DNA of 64,000 nt from contig NZ_VOLR01000016.1 of the NCBI RefSeq assembly GCF_007954355.1, forward strand, positions 1 to 64,000. Direction: 5' to 3'. A program made the translations under genes and the position numbers. Each line of letters begins with the position of its first letter. The stretch's first letter is position 1. Positions 50,265 to 61,059 of the stretch are shown piece after piece. Source of the DNA: Colwellia hornerae (GTDB lineage: Bacteria > Pseudomonadota > Gammaproteobacteria > Enterobacterales > Alteromonadaceae). Below the pieces are notes generated by a model. That model was given only the letters and a program-made list of their open reading frames with translations, did no database searches and was not told the origin of the DNA.

Positions 50265-51410
50265 TTAATTTCTCCCTTCGTTAAATCTGTCTGCGCGACC
50301 TGATAAATCAGGCGCAGTACTTTGGGTATTAATCGATTGATTGGCTCGAGATTGACTCTCAGGCAAAGTACGTTGACCCGAAGACTGATTTTGCATCATT
50401 TTATCTAATGGTAAATACATCATGTTATTACCACCTTCAACGTCAACCATAACCTTACTGGTATTCGCGTAAACACTTTCCATTGTTGATAAATACATAC
50501 GCTGGCGAGTAACCTCTGGAGCAGCAAGGTATTCTGGAAGTAATTTGTTGAATTTAGCAACTTCACCTTCGGCATCTAATACCGTTTGTTGTTTATAGGC
50601 GATGGCTTCTTGTTCCATACGTTTCACTCGGCCACGTGCTCTTGGTTCAATACCACGGGCATAGGCTTCTGCTTCACGTAAAAAACGTACTTCATCTTCT
50701 TGTGCTGAAATAGCATCATCAAAAGCATCTTTGACTTCTTCAGGAGGACGAGCATCTTTAAAGTTGACATCGACAACAATTAAACCAAGATTATACGGGG
50801 CAATAATGTCATCTAACTCTTTCCAGACATCTTGACGCACTTTCTCACGGCCACTTGTTAAAATATCATCCATTCTAGAGTCACCAATAACGAAGCGTAA
50901 AGCACTGTCTAGTGACTGGCTTAAACTGTCGTCGGCATTAGTAACACTGAAAATATAATCACGGGCATCAACAACACGATACTGTATCTGCATTTCAACA
51001 CGTACTACGTTCTCATCTTTGGTTAACATAAAACCAGAGGCAGGTAAGTCGCGGGTTGTTTGCATATCTACTGGAATAATACGTTCGGCAAATGTCCATT
51101 TCCAGCGTAAACCTGGTTCAACTGTGCCATCATATTGCCCAAAGCGTAATACGATGCCTTTCTCAGCTTCTTTAATGGTATAGAAACCACTAAATGCATA
51201 GACAAGAATACCCACAATTAGCGCAATAGCGATACCAACATTCGATGCGCCTTTCTTGCTACCACCTTTTGATGATTTTCCGCCAAAAATACCGCCAAAC
51301 TTATTACCAATATCTTTTAGTAAATCGTCTAAATCTGGTGGGCCTTGATTCTTATCATCTTTCTTTTTCCAGGGGTCTTTATCATTGTTCCCCGGTTCAT
51401 TCCACGCCAT
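50265..51410 (-). CDS. hflK: FtsH modulator HflK
   Basis: Partner of HflC in the FtsH-regulating complex. The protein (381 residues from ATG 51410) starts MAWNEPGNNDKDPWKKKDDK, then a Gly/Lys-rich cytoplasmic part, a membrane segment (about 61-79) and an SPFH domain with GLRWKWTFAERIIPVDMQTT and ARDYIFSVTNADDSLSQSLD. The ATG is 6 nt from GGAGA; the in-frame GTG at 51422 is 5' of it and overlaps that site. It follows hflX by 54 bp. Confidence 0.96.
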   Translation of the reverse strand: MAWNEPGNNDKDPWKKKDDKNQGPPDLDDLLKDIGNKFGGIFGGKSSKGGSKKGASNVGIAIALIVGILVYAFSGFYTIKEAEKGIVLRFGQYDGTVEPGLRWKWTFAERIIPVDMQTTRDLPASGFMLTKDENVVRVEMQIQYRVVDARDYIFSVTNADDSLSQSLDSALRFVIGDSRMDDILTSGREKVRQDVWKELDDIIAPYNLGLIVVDVNFKDARPPEEVKDAFDDAISAQEDEVRFLREAEAYARGIEPRARGRVKRMEQEAIAYKQQTVLDAEGEVAKFNKLLPEYLAAPEVTRQRMYLSTMESVYANTSKVMVDVEGGNNMMYLPLDKMMQNQSSGQRTLPESQSRANQSINTQSTAPDLSGRADRFNEGRN

Positions 51411-51464
51411 GGTCTTCTCCACTAACTATAAATTTAAATAAGTGCTAAAACTACTATTTACCCA

Positions 51465-52772
51465 TTACGGTAATATATCAGTCTGTTTACGTTCAATAAA
51501 GCCTTCAATATCAGCTTCACTCAGTTTAATTAACCTATCCCACTCTCTTGCAGGCAATTTAATTTTTAATAAACAATTTCCATCTTCGTCATACCGTTCA
51601 TCAACAATAGAATTTAATTGATAAAACACACCACGCAACTTACCTTCACTAGGAGGTAAGCATAAGTTATGCTTGACTATTTTCTTGCCGAGTCGTTCAG
51701 CTAGCGCTTGAAAAAGTAATTCAATCCCTATGCCTTTTTGTGCAGATAACCATACTCGTATAGGTAAACCTGTATCGTCTCTATCGATGCGTGGCTGAAT
51801 ATCTTCCAAAGCATCTATTTTGTTACAAATTAATAATTGCGGTACATCGCCCGCTTCGATCTCTTTTAAAACTGTTTCAACTTGTTCAATATTTTCAGTT
51901 CGTCTATCATCTGAGATATCAATGACATGCAGTAATAACTCAGCTTCACGAGTTTCAGTCAATGTTGCTTTAAAAGCGGCAACTAAATCATGAGGTAAAT
52001 GGCGAATAAAGCCAACGGTGTCGGCTAAAATTGCCCGACCAACATCCTCAATTTCAATTTTTCGTAATGTAGGATCTAAGGTTGCAAATAATTGATCGGC
52101 TGCGTAAACATCTGCCTGGGTAATAATGTTAAACAGCGTCGATTTACCGGCATTGGTATAACCCACTAAAGAAATAGTCGGTATTTCCGCACGTGTTCTT
52201 GCTCTTCTGCCTTGTTGGCGTTGTTTTTCAACACGCTCTAAGCGTTTACGAATATTTACCATACGGTCACGAAGTAAGCGACGATCAGTTTCTAACTGAG
52301 TTTCACCGGGACCCCGAAGGCCGATGCCACCTTTTTGTCTTTCAAGATGCGTCCACCCGCGGATAAGACGGGTACTCATATGTCGTAATTGGGCAAGTTC
52401 TACTTGCATCTTACCTTCATGAGTTCGTGCGCGCTGGGCAAAAATATCTAAGATCAGTGTCGTTCGGTCAACAACGCGACACTCACATAAAGCTTCAATA
52501 TTTTTTTCTTGCGAAGGAGAAAGGGCATGGTTGAAAAGTACCACATTGGCTTGGTGTAACTTTACCGCCTCGGCAACTTCTTCAGCTTTACCAGTACCAA
52601 CAAAGAATTTAGTATGGGGTGTTGTACGTTTACCTGTGATAATAGCAAGCGCGTTAACGCCCGCAGAGCTGACAAGCATTTCAAATTCTTGTAAGTCTTC
52701 GCGCGCATTTTCATCAGGGAAATCAAGGTGAACAAGAATAGCTTGTTCACCTGCTTCATAACGATCAAACAA
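51465..52772 (-). CDS. hflX: Ribosome-splitting GTPase HflX
   Basis: OBG-class GTPase that splits stalled ribosomes under stress. The 435-residue protein has the N-terminal HflX domain (FDRYEAGEQAILVHLDFPDE, RRTTLILDIFAQRARTHEGK-type block), the central GGIGLRGPGETQLETDRR, and the G domain (GYTNAGKST, DTVGFI, NKID). The start is a TTG at 52770-52772, chosen because the family begins MFDRY and no in-frame ATG lies between it and the upstream stop; AGG is about 10 nt away. The weak start suggests low expression. Confidence 0.95.
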   Translation of the reverse strand: MFDRYEAGEQAILVHLDFPDENAREDLQEFEMLVSSAGVNALAIITGKRTTPHTKFFVGTGKAEEVAEAVKLHQANVVLFNHALSPSQEKNIEALCECRVVDRTTLILDIFAQRARTHEGKMQVELAQLRHMSTRLIRGWTHLERQKGGIGLRGPGETQLETDRRLLRDRMVNIRKRLERVEKQRQQGRRARTRAEIPTISLVGYTNAGKSTLFNIITQADVYAADQLFATLDPTLRKIEIEDVGRAILADTVGFIRHLPHDLVAAFKATLTETREAELLLHVIDISDDRRTENIEQVETVLKEIEAGDVPQLLICNKIDALEDIQPRIDRDDTGLPIRVWLSAQKGIGIELLFQALAERLGKKIVKHNLCLPPSEGKLRGVFYQLNSIVDERYDEDGNCLLKIKLPAREWDRLIKLSEADIEGFIERKQTDILP

Positions 52773-52858
52773 TTGAGTATTACCTATAAACTAAATAGTT
52801 AAACCAAAAAAAAATTTGGACATTTATATTTGGCCTACAACCAAACTCAACGAAATCA

Positions 52859-53116
52859 TTAATCTTGCTGTTCCTGACTGTAATCACCGGTTTGTGGTGC
52901 TGGCATCGTAGAAACTGCCCGTGAAGGAACAACAGTAGAAATGGCGTGTTTATAAACCATTTGGCTTACTGTATTTTTAAGTAAGATAACAAATTGATCA
53001 AATGACTCTACTTGTCCTTGTAGTTTAATGCCATTAACTAAATATATTGCTACCGGAATGCGATCACGTCGTAAAGCATTCAAAAATGGGTCTTGTAAAG
53101 ATTGCCCCTTTGCCAT
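52859..53116 (-). CDS. hfq: RNA chaperone Hfq
   Basis: Sm-like hexameric RNA chaperone for small RNA regulation. The 85-residue protein has both Sm motifs ([20 protein letters not shown] with [20 protein letters not shown], and [10 protein letters not shown]). The C-terminal tail after residue 70 is short (about 15 residues) compared with the 102-residue E. coli protein, but still ends in acidic residues, which in E. coli act on RNA release. It lies between miaA and hflX, as in E. coli. Confidence 0.98.
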   Translation of the reverse strand: MAKGQSLQDPFLNALRRDRIPVAIYLVNGIKLQGQVESFDQFVILLKNTVSQMVYKHAISTVVPSRAVSTMPAPQTGDYSQEQQD

Positions 53117-53218
53117 TATTTGGCCCCTTTTTTGTTATTTTTGATAAATGTATGTAAGAGTTTTTTCTCTAGAAAACTAGTTACTTACTATGCAACTGTT
53201 TTTATTATACATCAAGGT

Positions 53219-54199
53219 TTAAAGTTTGCTTACAGAAGACATAATTAGTTTCAAATTATTTTCATCTTCCATATGCAACCATTGTAAATCTGGCCAATTT
53301 CTCAACCAAGTTAACTGTCTTTTAGCTAGCTGTCGCGTCGCACAAATGCCTTTGAAGACCATTTCATCATGGTCGACTTCATCATTTAAATATTCCCACA
53401 TCTGTCGATAACCAACACAACGGATCGCGGGTAAGTTTTCATGCAAATCGTCACGTTGCTTTAACTTAACAACTTCTGCTTCAAAATTTTGTTCAATCAT
53501 CTGTTCAAACCTAAGCGCAATACGAGCATGTAAATCTTTGCGTTCTTTGGGTGAGATAGCAAATTGTAAAACATCACCGCTAAGTCGTTCACCTTTAACT
53601 TTCGTTAAATCGGTCATGCTTTTGCCTGTTAGACGATAAACCTCTAATGCCCGCATCAATCGTTGCGGATCATTTTTGTGAATACGCTCGGCAGAAACAG
53701 GGTCTACACTAGCAAGTTGCTGATGAATATTTTCCCAGCCAAATTCTTTAGCTTCAGCTTCAATACCTTGACGAATTTTAACATCGGCCGCCGGCAGAGG
53801 TGAAATACCATCAATCAGGCTTTTAAAATACATCATAGTACCGCCAACCAATAAAGGTATGCGGTTATTTGCCCGAATTTTCTCAATTTCTAATAATGCA
53901 TCACGACAAAAATCAGCAGCTGAGTAACTTTCACTAGCATCAATCAAATTAATTAATCGATGTGGATATTTGACTAATTCGTCTGCTGTTGGTTTTGCAG
54001 TGCCAATATCCATATCCCGATAAACAAGCGCAGAATCAACGCTGATAATATCGCATGGCAAGGCATCATGTAATGCCATTGCTAACGCTGTTTTACCCGA
54101 TGCAGTAGGCCCCATCAAACAAATGACTGGCGGTAATTTACGGGTTTTACTGTCAATATTGTTTATTGGTAAAGCGTCGGGCATCAATTTAAGTAGCAT
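53219..54199 (-). CDS. miaA: tRNA dimethylallyltransferase MiaA
   Basis: Adds dimethylallyl to A37 of tRNAs reading UNN codons. The 326-residue protein has the P-loop GPTASGKT (30-37), [29 protein letters not shown] and [12 protein letters not shown]. The ATG at 54199 overlaps the mutL end by 11 bp and has no clear Shine-Dalgarno; an inner ATG at 54184 is possible. Overlap points to coupling with mutL. hfq follows after 102 bp. Confidence 0.97.
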   Translation of the reverse strand: MLLKLMPDALPINNIDSKTRKLPPVICLMGPTASGKTALAMALHDALPCDIISVDSALVYRDMDIGTAKPTADELVKYPHRLINLIDASESYSAADFCRDALLEIEKIRANNRIPLLVGGTMMYFKSLIDGISPLPAADVKIRQGIEAEAKEFGWENIHQQLASVDPVSAERIHKNDPQRLMRALEVYRLTGKSMTDLTKVKGERLSGDVLQFAISPKERKDLHARIALRFEQMIEQNFEAEVVKLKQRDDLHENLPAIRCVGYRQMWEYLNDEVDHDEMVFKGICATRQLAKRQLTWLRNWPDLQWLHMEDENNLKLIMSSVSKL

Positions 54200-56096
54200 T
54201 CGTTAACGTTGTTATTGATGATGTGAGGTCTATCAATACCGAATTCAAGCGTAGTTGCTGTTCAAAGGTTGAATTTAATTGTTGTTGACTCAAGCGGAGT
54301 AGGTTTTTAGCCTGTTGGTTATCATAAGAATCAGCAGATAATAAACTTGCAAAGGCTTGTTGCCAATCACTATTTGTTAATTCCTGCCCATCTTTTAAAC
54401 ACAAAAGCGTTAAGAGGTTATTGACACTCAAATTTACATCTTTATTTCTTAACAAGGCGGGGAACTCGCGCACTTGTATACTGTTCTTTGTTAAGACCGT
54501 GGCGACAATACCCATTTTTTTCAATGCATCAGTCTGCGCTTCAACAAAAGCAACTTGTGCTTGCGTTAACGAGATCTTAATCGGCAATAGTAACGGCTGA
54601 CTAACAAAGTTATGTTGCCATCTATTTTTTACTTCGAGGAATTTAACCGCTTGTTCTATTTTATTTAATGCTAATAAACGCAGTTCATTGTGCAAGGTTA
54701 TTACCGCATATTTTTCATCTATAACGTTGGCCAGCACCAAACTCTCGTTCTCATCAGCCTGATGTATTGAGACAGCGGCACTTTCTACATGCAAAGTTTC
54801 GCCAGACAAAGGCGTCATCAAGGTTTGATAAGCTTGCGCAGCATTTCTGCTCACTTGATTATTACTGTGCGTATAAGATGAATGATTGTTTTGACTACTT
54901 TGTTTGCTACCTTGATAGGGTTCGCTTTGCACATCGCTAACTTTAGTCAATGGTTTAATATAATCACGCGTTGCTTGATGCGGATTTTCAGGCGATTCAA
55001 GCTGATTGTCTTGTTTATAATTTACCGCACTGCTTTCAGGTTGAAGTGGTAAAGTAGCCGATGGCTGATTTTCTAATTCAGGTAACAAGCCAAGGTTAGC
55101 ATTTTCACTTAACGCGTTATGACAAACCGAATAAATGAAATCATGAATATAGCGCCCTTGATGAAAACGCACTTCATGTTTTGCCGGGTGAACATTAACA
55201 TCAACTTCACGGACATCAAGCACCAGAAACAGTACAAAAGCCGGGTAAGTATCTGCTGGCAACAAATTACTATAAGCTTGACGAATAGCATGATTAATTA
55301 ACTTATCTCGCATCATACGACCATTAACGTAACTGAAAGATAAGTCATTTTGATTACGGGCAAAGCTCGGTAGCCCAACCCAACCTGATAATTGTAAGTC
55401 GCCATGCTGGCAGTCAATTTCCAGTGAATGTTCAATAAACTTTTGACCACAAATTTGCGCTACCCGTTTTGCATATAAGCTTTTATTATTGACTGATTTA
55501 AAATGCTTAATCACTTTCTGGTTATGCGACAAAATAAAACTAACATCAAAGCGCGCCAAAGCGATACGCTTAATGACCTCTTCAATATGAGTGAACTCTG
55601 TTTTCTCGGTGCGCAGGAATTTTCGTCTCGCGGGGGTATTAAAAAACAAGTCAACAACATCAATGGTTGTGCCATTAGGATGTGCAGCAGGTTGTAATGC
55701 TACCGCCATATCTCGCCCTTCGGCAATAGCTTGCCAGGCTGATTCTTGCTCAGCAGGTTTTGACGTTAATGTTAAGCGAGCAACCGAACTGATACTTGCC
55801 AGTGCTTCACCACGAAATCCTAGACTACAAATACCTTCTAAGTCATTGAGGTCTTTAATTTTACTGGTCGCATGACGACTTAACGCTAACGTTAGTTCAT
55901 CTTTAACAATACCCGAGCCATTATCACTAATACGGATACGTTTAGCGCCACCTTTTTCAATATCTATTTTAATAGTGGTTGCGCCAGCATCTAAGCTATT
56001 TTCAACTAACTCTTTCACTACTGATGATGGGCGTTCTACTACTTCACCGGCAGCGATTTGGTTGGCAAGGCGGGCCGGAAGGATTTCTATGGTCAT
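54189..56096 (-). CDS. mutL: DNA mismatch repair protein MutL
   Basis: Links MutS to downstream repair steps. The 635-residue protein has the GHKL ATPase motifs ENSLDAG (32-38), DNGSG (58-62) and GFRGEAL (93-99), a Ser/Gln/Asn-rich linker (about 335-425) and a C-terminal dimerisation domain. The DQHAxxER endonuclease motif is absent, as in species that use MutH for nicking. It follows amiB by 31 bp and overlaps miaA. Confidence 0.97.
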   Translation of the reverse strand: MTIEILPARLANQIAAGEVVERPSSVVKELVENSLDAGATTIKIDIEKGGAKRIRISDNGSGIVKDELTLALSRHATSKIKDLNDLEGICSLGFRGEALASISSVARLTLTSKPAEQESAWQAIAEGRDMAVALQPAAHPNGTTIDVVDLFFNTPARRKFLRTEKTEFTHIEEVIKRIALARFDVSFILSHNQKVIKHFKSVNNKSLYAKRVAQICGQKFIEHSLEIDCQHGDLQLSGWVGLPSFARNQNDLSFSYVNGRMMRDKLINHAIRQAYSNLLPADTYPAFVLFLVLDVREVDVNVHPAKHEVRFHQGRYIHDFIYSVCHNALSENANLGLLPELENQPSATLPLQPESSAVNYKQDNQLESPENPHQATRDYIKPLTKVSDVQSEPYQGSKQSSQNNHSSYTHSNNQVSRNAAQAYQTLMTPLSGETLHVESAAVSIHQADENESLVLANVIDEKYAVITLHNELRLLALNKIEQAVKFLEVKNRWQHNFVSQPLLLPIKISLTQAQVAFVEAQTDALKKMGIVATVLTKNSIQVREFPALLRNKDVNLSVNNLLTLLCLKDGQELTNSDWQQAFASLLSADSYDNQQAKNLLRLSQQQLNSTFEQQLRLNSVLIDLTSSITTLTNAT

Positions 56097-56127
56097 AAAT
56101 TTTGATCTATTAACTATTTATAATAAA

Positions 56128-57432
56128 TTAATCGGCGCGAGGTATGGTTAATGTTTGACCTATACGAACGATATTTGAGGTTAAATTGTTTGCCATTTTT
56201 AATTGTCGTATTGAAACACTATAGCGCTGTGCGACCACAGACAAAGATTCACCACGAGTAATTTTATGCTGTCGTGTTTCAATAGAGGCATAATAACTGC
56301 CCATCGGCGGTTGAATCATAAAATGATCTTTAATACCTTTAAAAATACCTTTAGCGAGCTTGCGCTGATGAGCACTAGAGTTTAAATTCTGCTCTTCTCT
56401 ATGGTTAGAAATAAACCCTGTTTCTACCAAAATAGAGGGAATATCTGAAGACTTTAACACACCAAAATTACCATGTTGTGGCACTTTTTTGTGCATTTTA
56501 GTAATTTTTTTCAGTTGTTTAAGTACACTACTCGCCATACTAATGCTAACACCCTGCGAATGCTCTTTATTCATGTCTGCTAAGGTTTTTGCCAAATTGT
56601 CATCGCGGGTATTTTTGATAACACCGCCGCCACCGCCTAAGAGCTCGGAGTTGTTCGAGCGGTTACGTAGCCATTTCGCCATTTCTGATTCAACCCGTTT
56701 ATGCGAGACAATCCAAACTGAGGCACCGTTAGGTTGTGGTGTTCTAAAGGCATCAGCATGAATTGACACTAAAAAATCAACTTGGTTTTTTCTAGCTATT
56801 TCGCTACGTCGACCGACCGAGACATAATAGTCCCCATCGCGCACCATGACCGCTTTCATGCCTTTTTCATTATTAATATAAGTAGCAAGTTTTTTAGCAA
56901 TCGCTAACGTGACACGTTTTTCATAGCTGCCTTTACCGCCTATAGAACCAGGGTCCTCACCACCGTGACCAGCGTCAATGGCAATAAGAATATCTCGATG
57001 ATCATTTTTTGGGGTATGGTCACCTTGGCTGATTTTTTCTTCATCGAATAAGTCTATCACTAAACGATCACCATATTGCCCTGCTGGTGCAAGCGGAAAA
57101 ACAGCCAAAGAATAATTATCTGCTAATTCTAATACTAAGCGTGTTGTTCCTTTCACACGGGACTTACTGGTGCGGATCAGTTTTATGCGTTTATCCTTTT
57201 TAAGGATATTCTTAAAGGAGACATGATTCTTACTGTTATTAAAATCAATCACTAAACGCTGAGGATTCTTTAAACTGAAATACTTATAATCAGGCTGTTC
57301 ACTGAGGTCAAAAACAATACGGGTATTTTCCGGGGCTGGCCAGACACGAACACCATCGATGCTATTACCCTGCGCTTCAAAGAAAACACTAGCGATTAAT
57401 AACACCGCTAATAATAACCATCGAATATTCAT
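56128..57432 (-). CDS. amiB: N-acetylmuramoyl-L-alanine amidase AmiB
   Basis: Periplasmic amidase that splits septal peptidoglycan during division, normally activated by EnvC. The 434-residue protein has a signal peptide (about 1-22), an AMIN domain (about 25-125, RVWPAPENTRIVFDLSEQP), an Amidase_3 catalytic domain with zinc ligands in AIDAGHGGEDPG, KRVTLAIAKK and FLVSIHADAF, and one C-terminal LysM domain (about 388-432, HKITRGESLSVVAQRYSVSI). It lies between tsaE and mutL, as in E. coli. Confidence 0.96.
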   Translation of the reverse strand: MNIRWLLLAVLLIASVFFEAQGNSIDGVRVWPAPENTRIVFDLSEQPDYKYFSLKNPQRLVIDFNNSKNHVSFKNILKKDKRIKLIRTSKSRVKGTTRLVLELADNYSLAVFPLAPAGQYGDRLVIDLFDEEKISQGDHTPKNDHRDILIAIDAGHGGEDPGSIGGKGSYEKRVTLAIAKKLATYINNEKGMKAVMVRDGDYYVSVGRRSEIARKNQVDFLVSIHADAFRTPQPNGASVWIVSHKRVESEMAKWLRNRSNNSELLGGGGGVIKNTRDDNLAKTLADMNKEHSQGVSISMASSVLKQLKKITKMHKKVPQHGNFGVLKSSDIPSILVETGFISNHREEQNLNSSAHQRKLAKGIFKGIKDHFMIQPPMGSYYASIETRQHKITRGESLSVVAQRYSVSIRQLKMANNLTSNIVRIGQTLTIPRAD

Positions 57433-57470
57433 TTACTGCTGCCCCTTCCTTTCGCGTCTATTAAAGCACA

Positions 57471-57953
57471 TTAACTAAGCGCATTTATTACGAGCTCACC
57501 CAAAGCGGTTTTTGCTTGTATATTGATGGTTCTTTGTTCGTCACTATACGCTAAGTCGATACGCAAATCAGGTGCCTTGATCATACCTAGTCCCTTTTCT
57601 GGCCACTCGATAAAGCAACAACAGTTATCTGCAAAATAATCTCGAATGCCCATATACTCCAATTCTTCAGGATCTGACAAACGATATAAATCAAAATGAT
57701 AGACTAACCAGTCATGCAATTCGTAAGGTTCAACTAAGGTATAGGTTGGACTTTTTACATGGCCAATATGCCCCATACCTTGCACAAAACCTCGAGTTAA
57801 GGTGGTTTTTCCCGCACCTAAGTCACCGTATAAATAAACAACAATGCCCTGTTTAAGTTGTGTTTTTACTATATCAGCCAGTTTTTTACCCATGGCGATA
57901 GTGGCAGATTCATCGGCTAATAAGCCCTGTTTGTTGCTCAGTATTTCTTTCAT
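57471..57953 (-). CDS. tsaE: tRNA threonylcarbamoyladenosine synthesis ATPase TsaE
   Basis: ATPase that works with TsaB and TsaD to make t6A37 in tRNA. It has the P-loop YLYGDLGAGKTTLTRGF and the family blocks KSPTYTLVEPYELHD, VYHFDLYRLSDPEELEYMGI and FIEWPEKG. The ATG at 57953 (MKEILSNKQGLLADESATIA, 160 residues) fits the family length; a longer frame opens at 58019, adding 22 residues without similarity. In E. coli nnr precedes tsaE; here it is absent and the gene diverges directly from queG. Confidence 0.92.
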   Translation of the reverse strand: MKEILSNKQGLLADESATIAMGKKLADIVKTQLKQGIVVYLYGDLGAGKTTLTRGFVQGMGHIGHVKSPTYTLVEPYELHDWLVYHFDLYRLSDPEELEYMGIRDYFADNCCCFIEWPEKGLGMIKAPDLRIDLAYSDEQRTINIQAKTALGELVINALS

Positions 57954-58256
57954 TGATTTTATTCTAAAGTTTCTTATTAATAAATTGGCGGTAACGGACA
58001 ATAAGTCATTTGCTAGCATAGCAATTTTACCGGGCTTTTGTGCAACAAAATTATCCGTAATTAACAGTGTCCATTAAACACTAGCGGCTGTTTACTTTTA
58101 ACGTGATAAACTTTACTCATCAAGTAACTTTCAATAACAGAATTTAAGCGACTTACTTCGCGCAAAAAGCGCTTTGTGATAAACTGATGAACAACCGTTT
58201 TTCTTTACTATTTTTATCTGGCCTGTGCCTGATCTGCCTGCGACAACGATGTAACT

Positions 58257-59417
58257 ATGACAACTTCACCAATCGATTATCAAGCATTAGCCGAAAACAT
58301 TAAGCGTTGGGGTCTAGCATTAGGCTTTTCTCAAGTTGGCTTTAGCGATATTGATTTATCGAGTCATGAAGACGCGTTAACGCAGTGGTTAGAAAATAAT
58401 TATCACGGCGAAATGGATTACATGCACAAGCATGGTTTAATGCGAGCACGTGCCCAAGAGCTTGTTGAAGGAACAACGCGAGTGATCAGCGTACGCATGG
58501 ATTATTTACCCCCCGAAGCAAAATTTGCCCGTACCCTCAAAAAGAAAGATCATGCCTATATCAGCCGCTATGCCTTGGGCCGTGACTATCATAAATTAAT
58601 GCGTAAACGTCTTAAACAATTGGGTGATAAAATTAGCGAGTACTGTGAAAGCTTTAACTTTCGCCCATTTGTTGACTCCGCGCCTATTTTAGAACGCCCT
58701 TTGGCCGAAAAGGCTGGTTTAGGTTGGGTCGGTAAACATTCGCTATTAATTAACAAAAGTGCCGGTTCATGGTTTTTTCTGGGTGAGCTATTGGTTGATA
58801 TTCCGTTACCGACCTCGGAGAAAACAGCCAATGAATGCGGCAGTTGTGTCTCTTGTATTAAAATTTGCCCAACCCAAGCGATAGTAGCACCCTATGTCGT
58901 AGATGCTCGTCGTTGCATATCCTATTTAACCATTGAATTACGTGACGCCATTCCAGAAGAGTTTAGGCCGTTAATTGGTAATAGAATTTATGGCTGTGAT
59001 GATTGCCAGTTAATTTGCCCATGGAATAAATTTGCTAACATCAGTCACGAAGGCGACTTCTCCCCTCGTCAGAATCTTGATAACGTTGAATTATTAACGG
59101 TATTTAGCTGGGATGAAGCGACTTTTCTCAGTAAAACAGCAGGTTCTCCAATTCGCCGTATTGGTTTTAATAGCTGGCAACGTAATATTTCCGTTGCAAT
59201 AGGTAATGCGCCTTATAGTGCAGAAAATATTGACGCGTTAAATGATAAGCTCACGACCGCAGAGCCTATGGTTGCTGAGCATATTCATTGGGCATTACAT
59301 CAACAAGACAATAAGCGAATCGCTGCAGAGCAGCATAGTGACTTCCCAATAAAAAACCAACGTTTAACCGAGCGCTTAATTCGCAGTGTTGAAAAAGGCT
59401 TACCCCGAGACGCTTAA
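58257..59417 (+). CDS. queG: Epoxyqueuosine reductase QueG
   Basis: Performs the last step of queuosine synthesis, reducing epoxyqueuosine in tRNA with cobalamin and Fe-S centres. The 386-residue protein has two [4Fe-4S] cysteine sets, CGSCVSCIKICPTQAI and CDDCQLICPWNK, and the N-terminal block MDYMHKHGLMRARAQELVEG. It is divergent from tsaE, with 237 bp or more between, and converges to within 4 bp of the next gene without a visible terminator. Confidence 0.95.
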   Translation: MTTSPIDYQALAENIKRWGLALGFSQVGFSDIDLSSHEDALTQWLENNYHGEMDYMHKHGLMRARAQELVEGTTRVISVRMDYLPPEAKFARTLKKKDHAYISRYALGRDYHKLMRKRLKQLGDKISEYCESFNFRPFVDSAPILERPLAEKAGLGWVGKHSLLINKSAGSWFFLGELLVDIPLPTSEKTANECGSCVSCIKICPTQAIVAPYVVDARRCISYLTIELRDAIPEEFRPLIGNRIYGCDDCQLICPWNKFANISHEGDFSPRQNLDNVELLTVFSWDEATFLSKTAGSPIRRIGFNSWQRNISVAIGNAPYSAENIDALNDKLTTAEPMVAEHIHWALHQQDNKRIAAEQHSDFPIKNQRLTERLIRSVEKGLPRDA

Positions 59418-59421
59418 TTAG

Positions 59422-61059
59422 CTAAGCTTGCTGCCACTTTATTTTCAGCTGTTCAATAGCCTCTAGACCAGCATCCTTAACTTTTGCAGACAAGAGCACA
59501 ACAAGGGCTTCATCGCCAAATTTCTGATGATTTTCATCAAACTCATTACTTTCCTTAATCACGATCAATATTTTTAACAAACGCATGGTTAATTTAATAT
59601 TATGTGGTGTTAATCGAAGGGCTTGCTGAATAGCTTTAAGTGCGGGTTGCAAACGATTTTTTTCGAAATGTTCAATCGCCATATCGTTTAGTTGTTTCGG
59701 TGAAAAATTAATTTCAGCACGCTCAATACTTTCTTGTTCAATATATTTATTAATAACTTGGCTCGTTAACGAGTCACCTAAAACTTGATTACTAATAATA
59801 TCTAACATTTTCACCGCTTCTTCGCGCATACCCAATTCGTGAAAAACTTTCACTTTATCCAAGTTGTCTTCAATTTGTGGTGATGCGATAAAATTCACAT
59901 GATTTTCAATAAGTTTAGTAGCCTTGCCTTTCTGTTCACGAACGATATATAGCCGTGCTTTTATCACTAACAACTGCTGTTTAAACTCATTTGCATCGCT
60001 ATAATCATTTTGAAGTTGTTTAATATATTTATCAGTTTGCTGCAAAACTTTAAATGAACGCTCGTCGGTAATAGCCGCCGCTAAGTCAATGCCAGAGCGA
60101 ATAACATTTAAAAGCAATTCAGGTGAATCATGAATAGAGTTTTTTGCTTGCTGGGCGATATTACGTGTCGCGATATATTGTCCTTCGTGGTCATGATTAA
60201 GCCGTGCTAAATCCCATGACTTTTTATTACGTTCAATATTGCGTGGCGACAACGCTGTTGCTTTTTTTATCTCATCGTAAGCTCTTTCATATTGCTCGTG
60301 CTCAATATAATATTGCGCCAGCATGTCATGAGCACCAAACCGGGTAGCAGGCTTGTTGATCAGTTTTTCAATCAATTCATTAATCTCGTTAATACGCCCC
60401 TGCTTTAGCAAAGACTTTACATAGCCTAAATAGACCCAAGCGTAGGTATACGTTTTCAGTAAGCTTTTAAAAAAAGATTCTGCTGTTTCAAATTCAAAAA
60501 GGCTTAAGTAAGCTTCCCCTTTCATCCGCAAAATATTGGGATGATACTTATGCAAACTTTCATTCAATAAATGACGGTCAGCAAAATATATAACTTTTGA
60601 AAAACTCTTAGTGTCAGTCGCTCGATACATATTGAATAATTGTTTTTTTGTTTGTAACGTGTGTATCAAACGTTGTTGTACTGTTTTAGGGGCGAGTGGT
60701 TTCACCCAAAAGTCATCAGGCTGTAATTCGACTATCGAGTTAACCAGAGATTCATTCGTTTCAGTACTGAGAAAGATCAGTACCGTGGTTTTATTAACAT
60801 GACCTCTGAACTTTAATTCTTCGAGTAAATGAAAGCCGTCTTTATCACTATTGACATTAAATGAGCAAATAATTATATGAAAGCGCGTTGTTTCACATAA
60901 TCTTATGCCGTAATAAGCACTCTCTGCACATTTTACGTGATTAATGCCAAGATCATATAATCCCCTTTTCAAGGTGTCATGAACTAAGCGGTTATCGTCT
61001 ATTATCAACACGGTAAGTTGTGAAAAGTCGTCTAATTCACTTTGTTCAGTAATTTCCAT
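59422..61059 (-). CDS. Receiver-TPR protein with substituted phosphoacceptor
   Basis: The 545-residue protein has an N-terminal receiver domain (about 14-135) and helical repeats of TPR type through the rest (clear units near 175-300 and 455-505). In the receiver the acidic pair D21-D22, the conserved T/S (S98-T99) and K120 (FWVKP) are present. In the IIICSFNVNSDKDG segment, however, Ser66 stands where related proteins have the phosphorylated Asp (D-x-N-x5-DG). It may therefore signal without phosphorylation. It has the layout of VieB-type receiver-TPR proteins. It starts at the base before the DUF1289 gene's end, so the two are likely co-transcribed. Confidence 0.85.
   Translation of the reverse strand: MEITEQSELDDFSQLTVLIIDDNRLVHDTLKRGLYDLGINHVKCAESAYYGIRLCETTRFHIIICSFNVNSDKDGFHLLEELKFRGHVNKTTVLIFLSTETNESLVNSIVELQPDDFWVKPLAPKTVQQRLIHTLQTKKQLFNMYRATDTKSFSKVIYFADRHLLNESLHKYHPNILRMKGEAYLSLFEFETAESFFKSLLKTYTYAWVYLGYVKSLLKQGRINEINELIEKLINKPATRFGAHDMLAQYYIEHEQYERAYDEIKKATALSPRNIERNKKSWDLARLNHDHEGQYIATRNIAQQAKNSIHDSPELLLNVIRSGIDLAAAITDERSFKVLQQTDKYIKQLQNDYSDANEFKQQLLVIKARLYIVREQKGKATKLIENHVNFIASPQIEDNLDKVKVFHELGMREEAVKMLDIISNQVLGDSLTSQVINKYIEQESIERAEINFSPKQLNDMAIEHFEKNRLQPALKAIQQALRLTPHNIKLTMRLLKILIVIKESNEFDENHQKFGDEALVVLLSAKVKDAGLEAIEQLKIKWQQA

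Noticed and set aside
55503-55697. Plus-strand small frames within mutL
   Set aside because: They are short shadows of mutL with no start signal.
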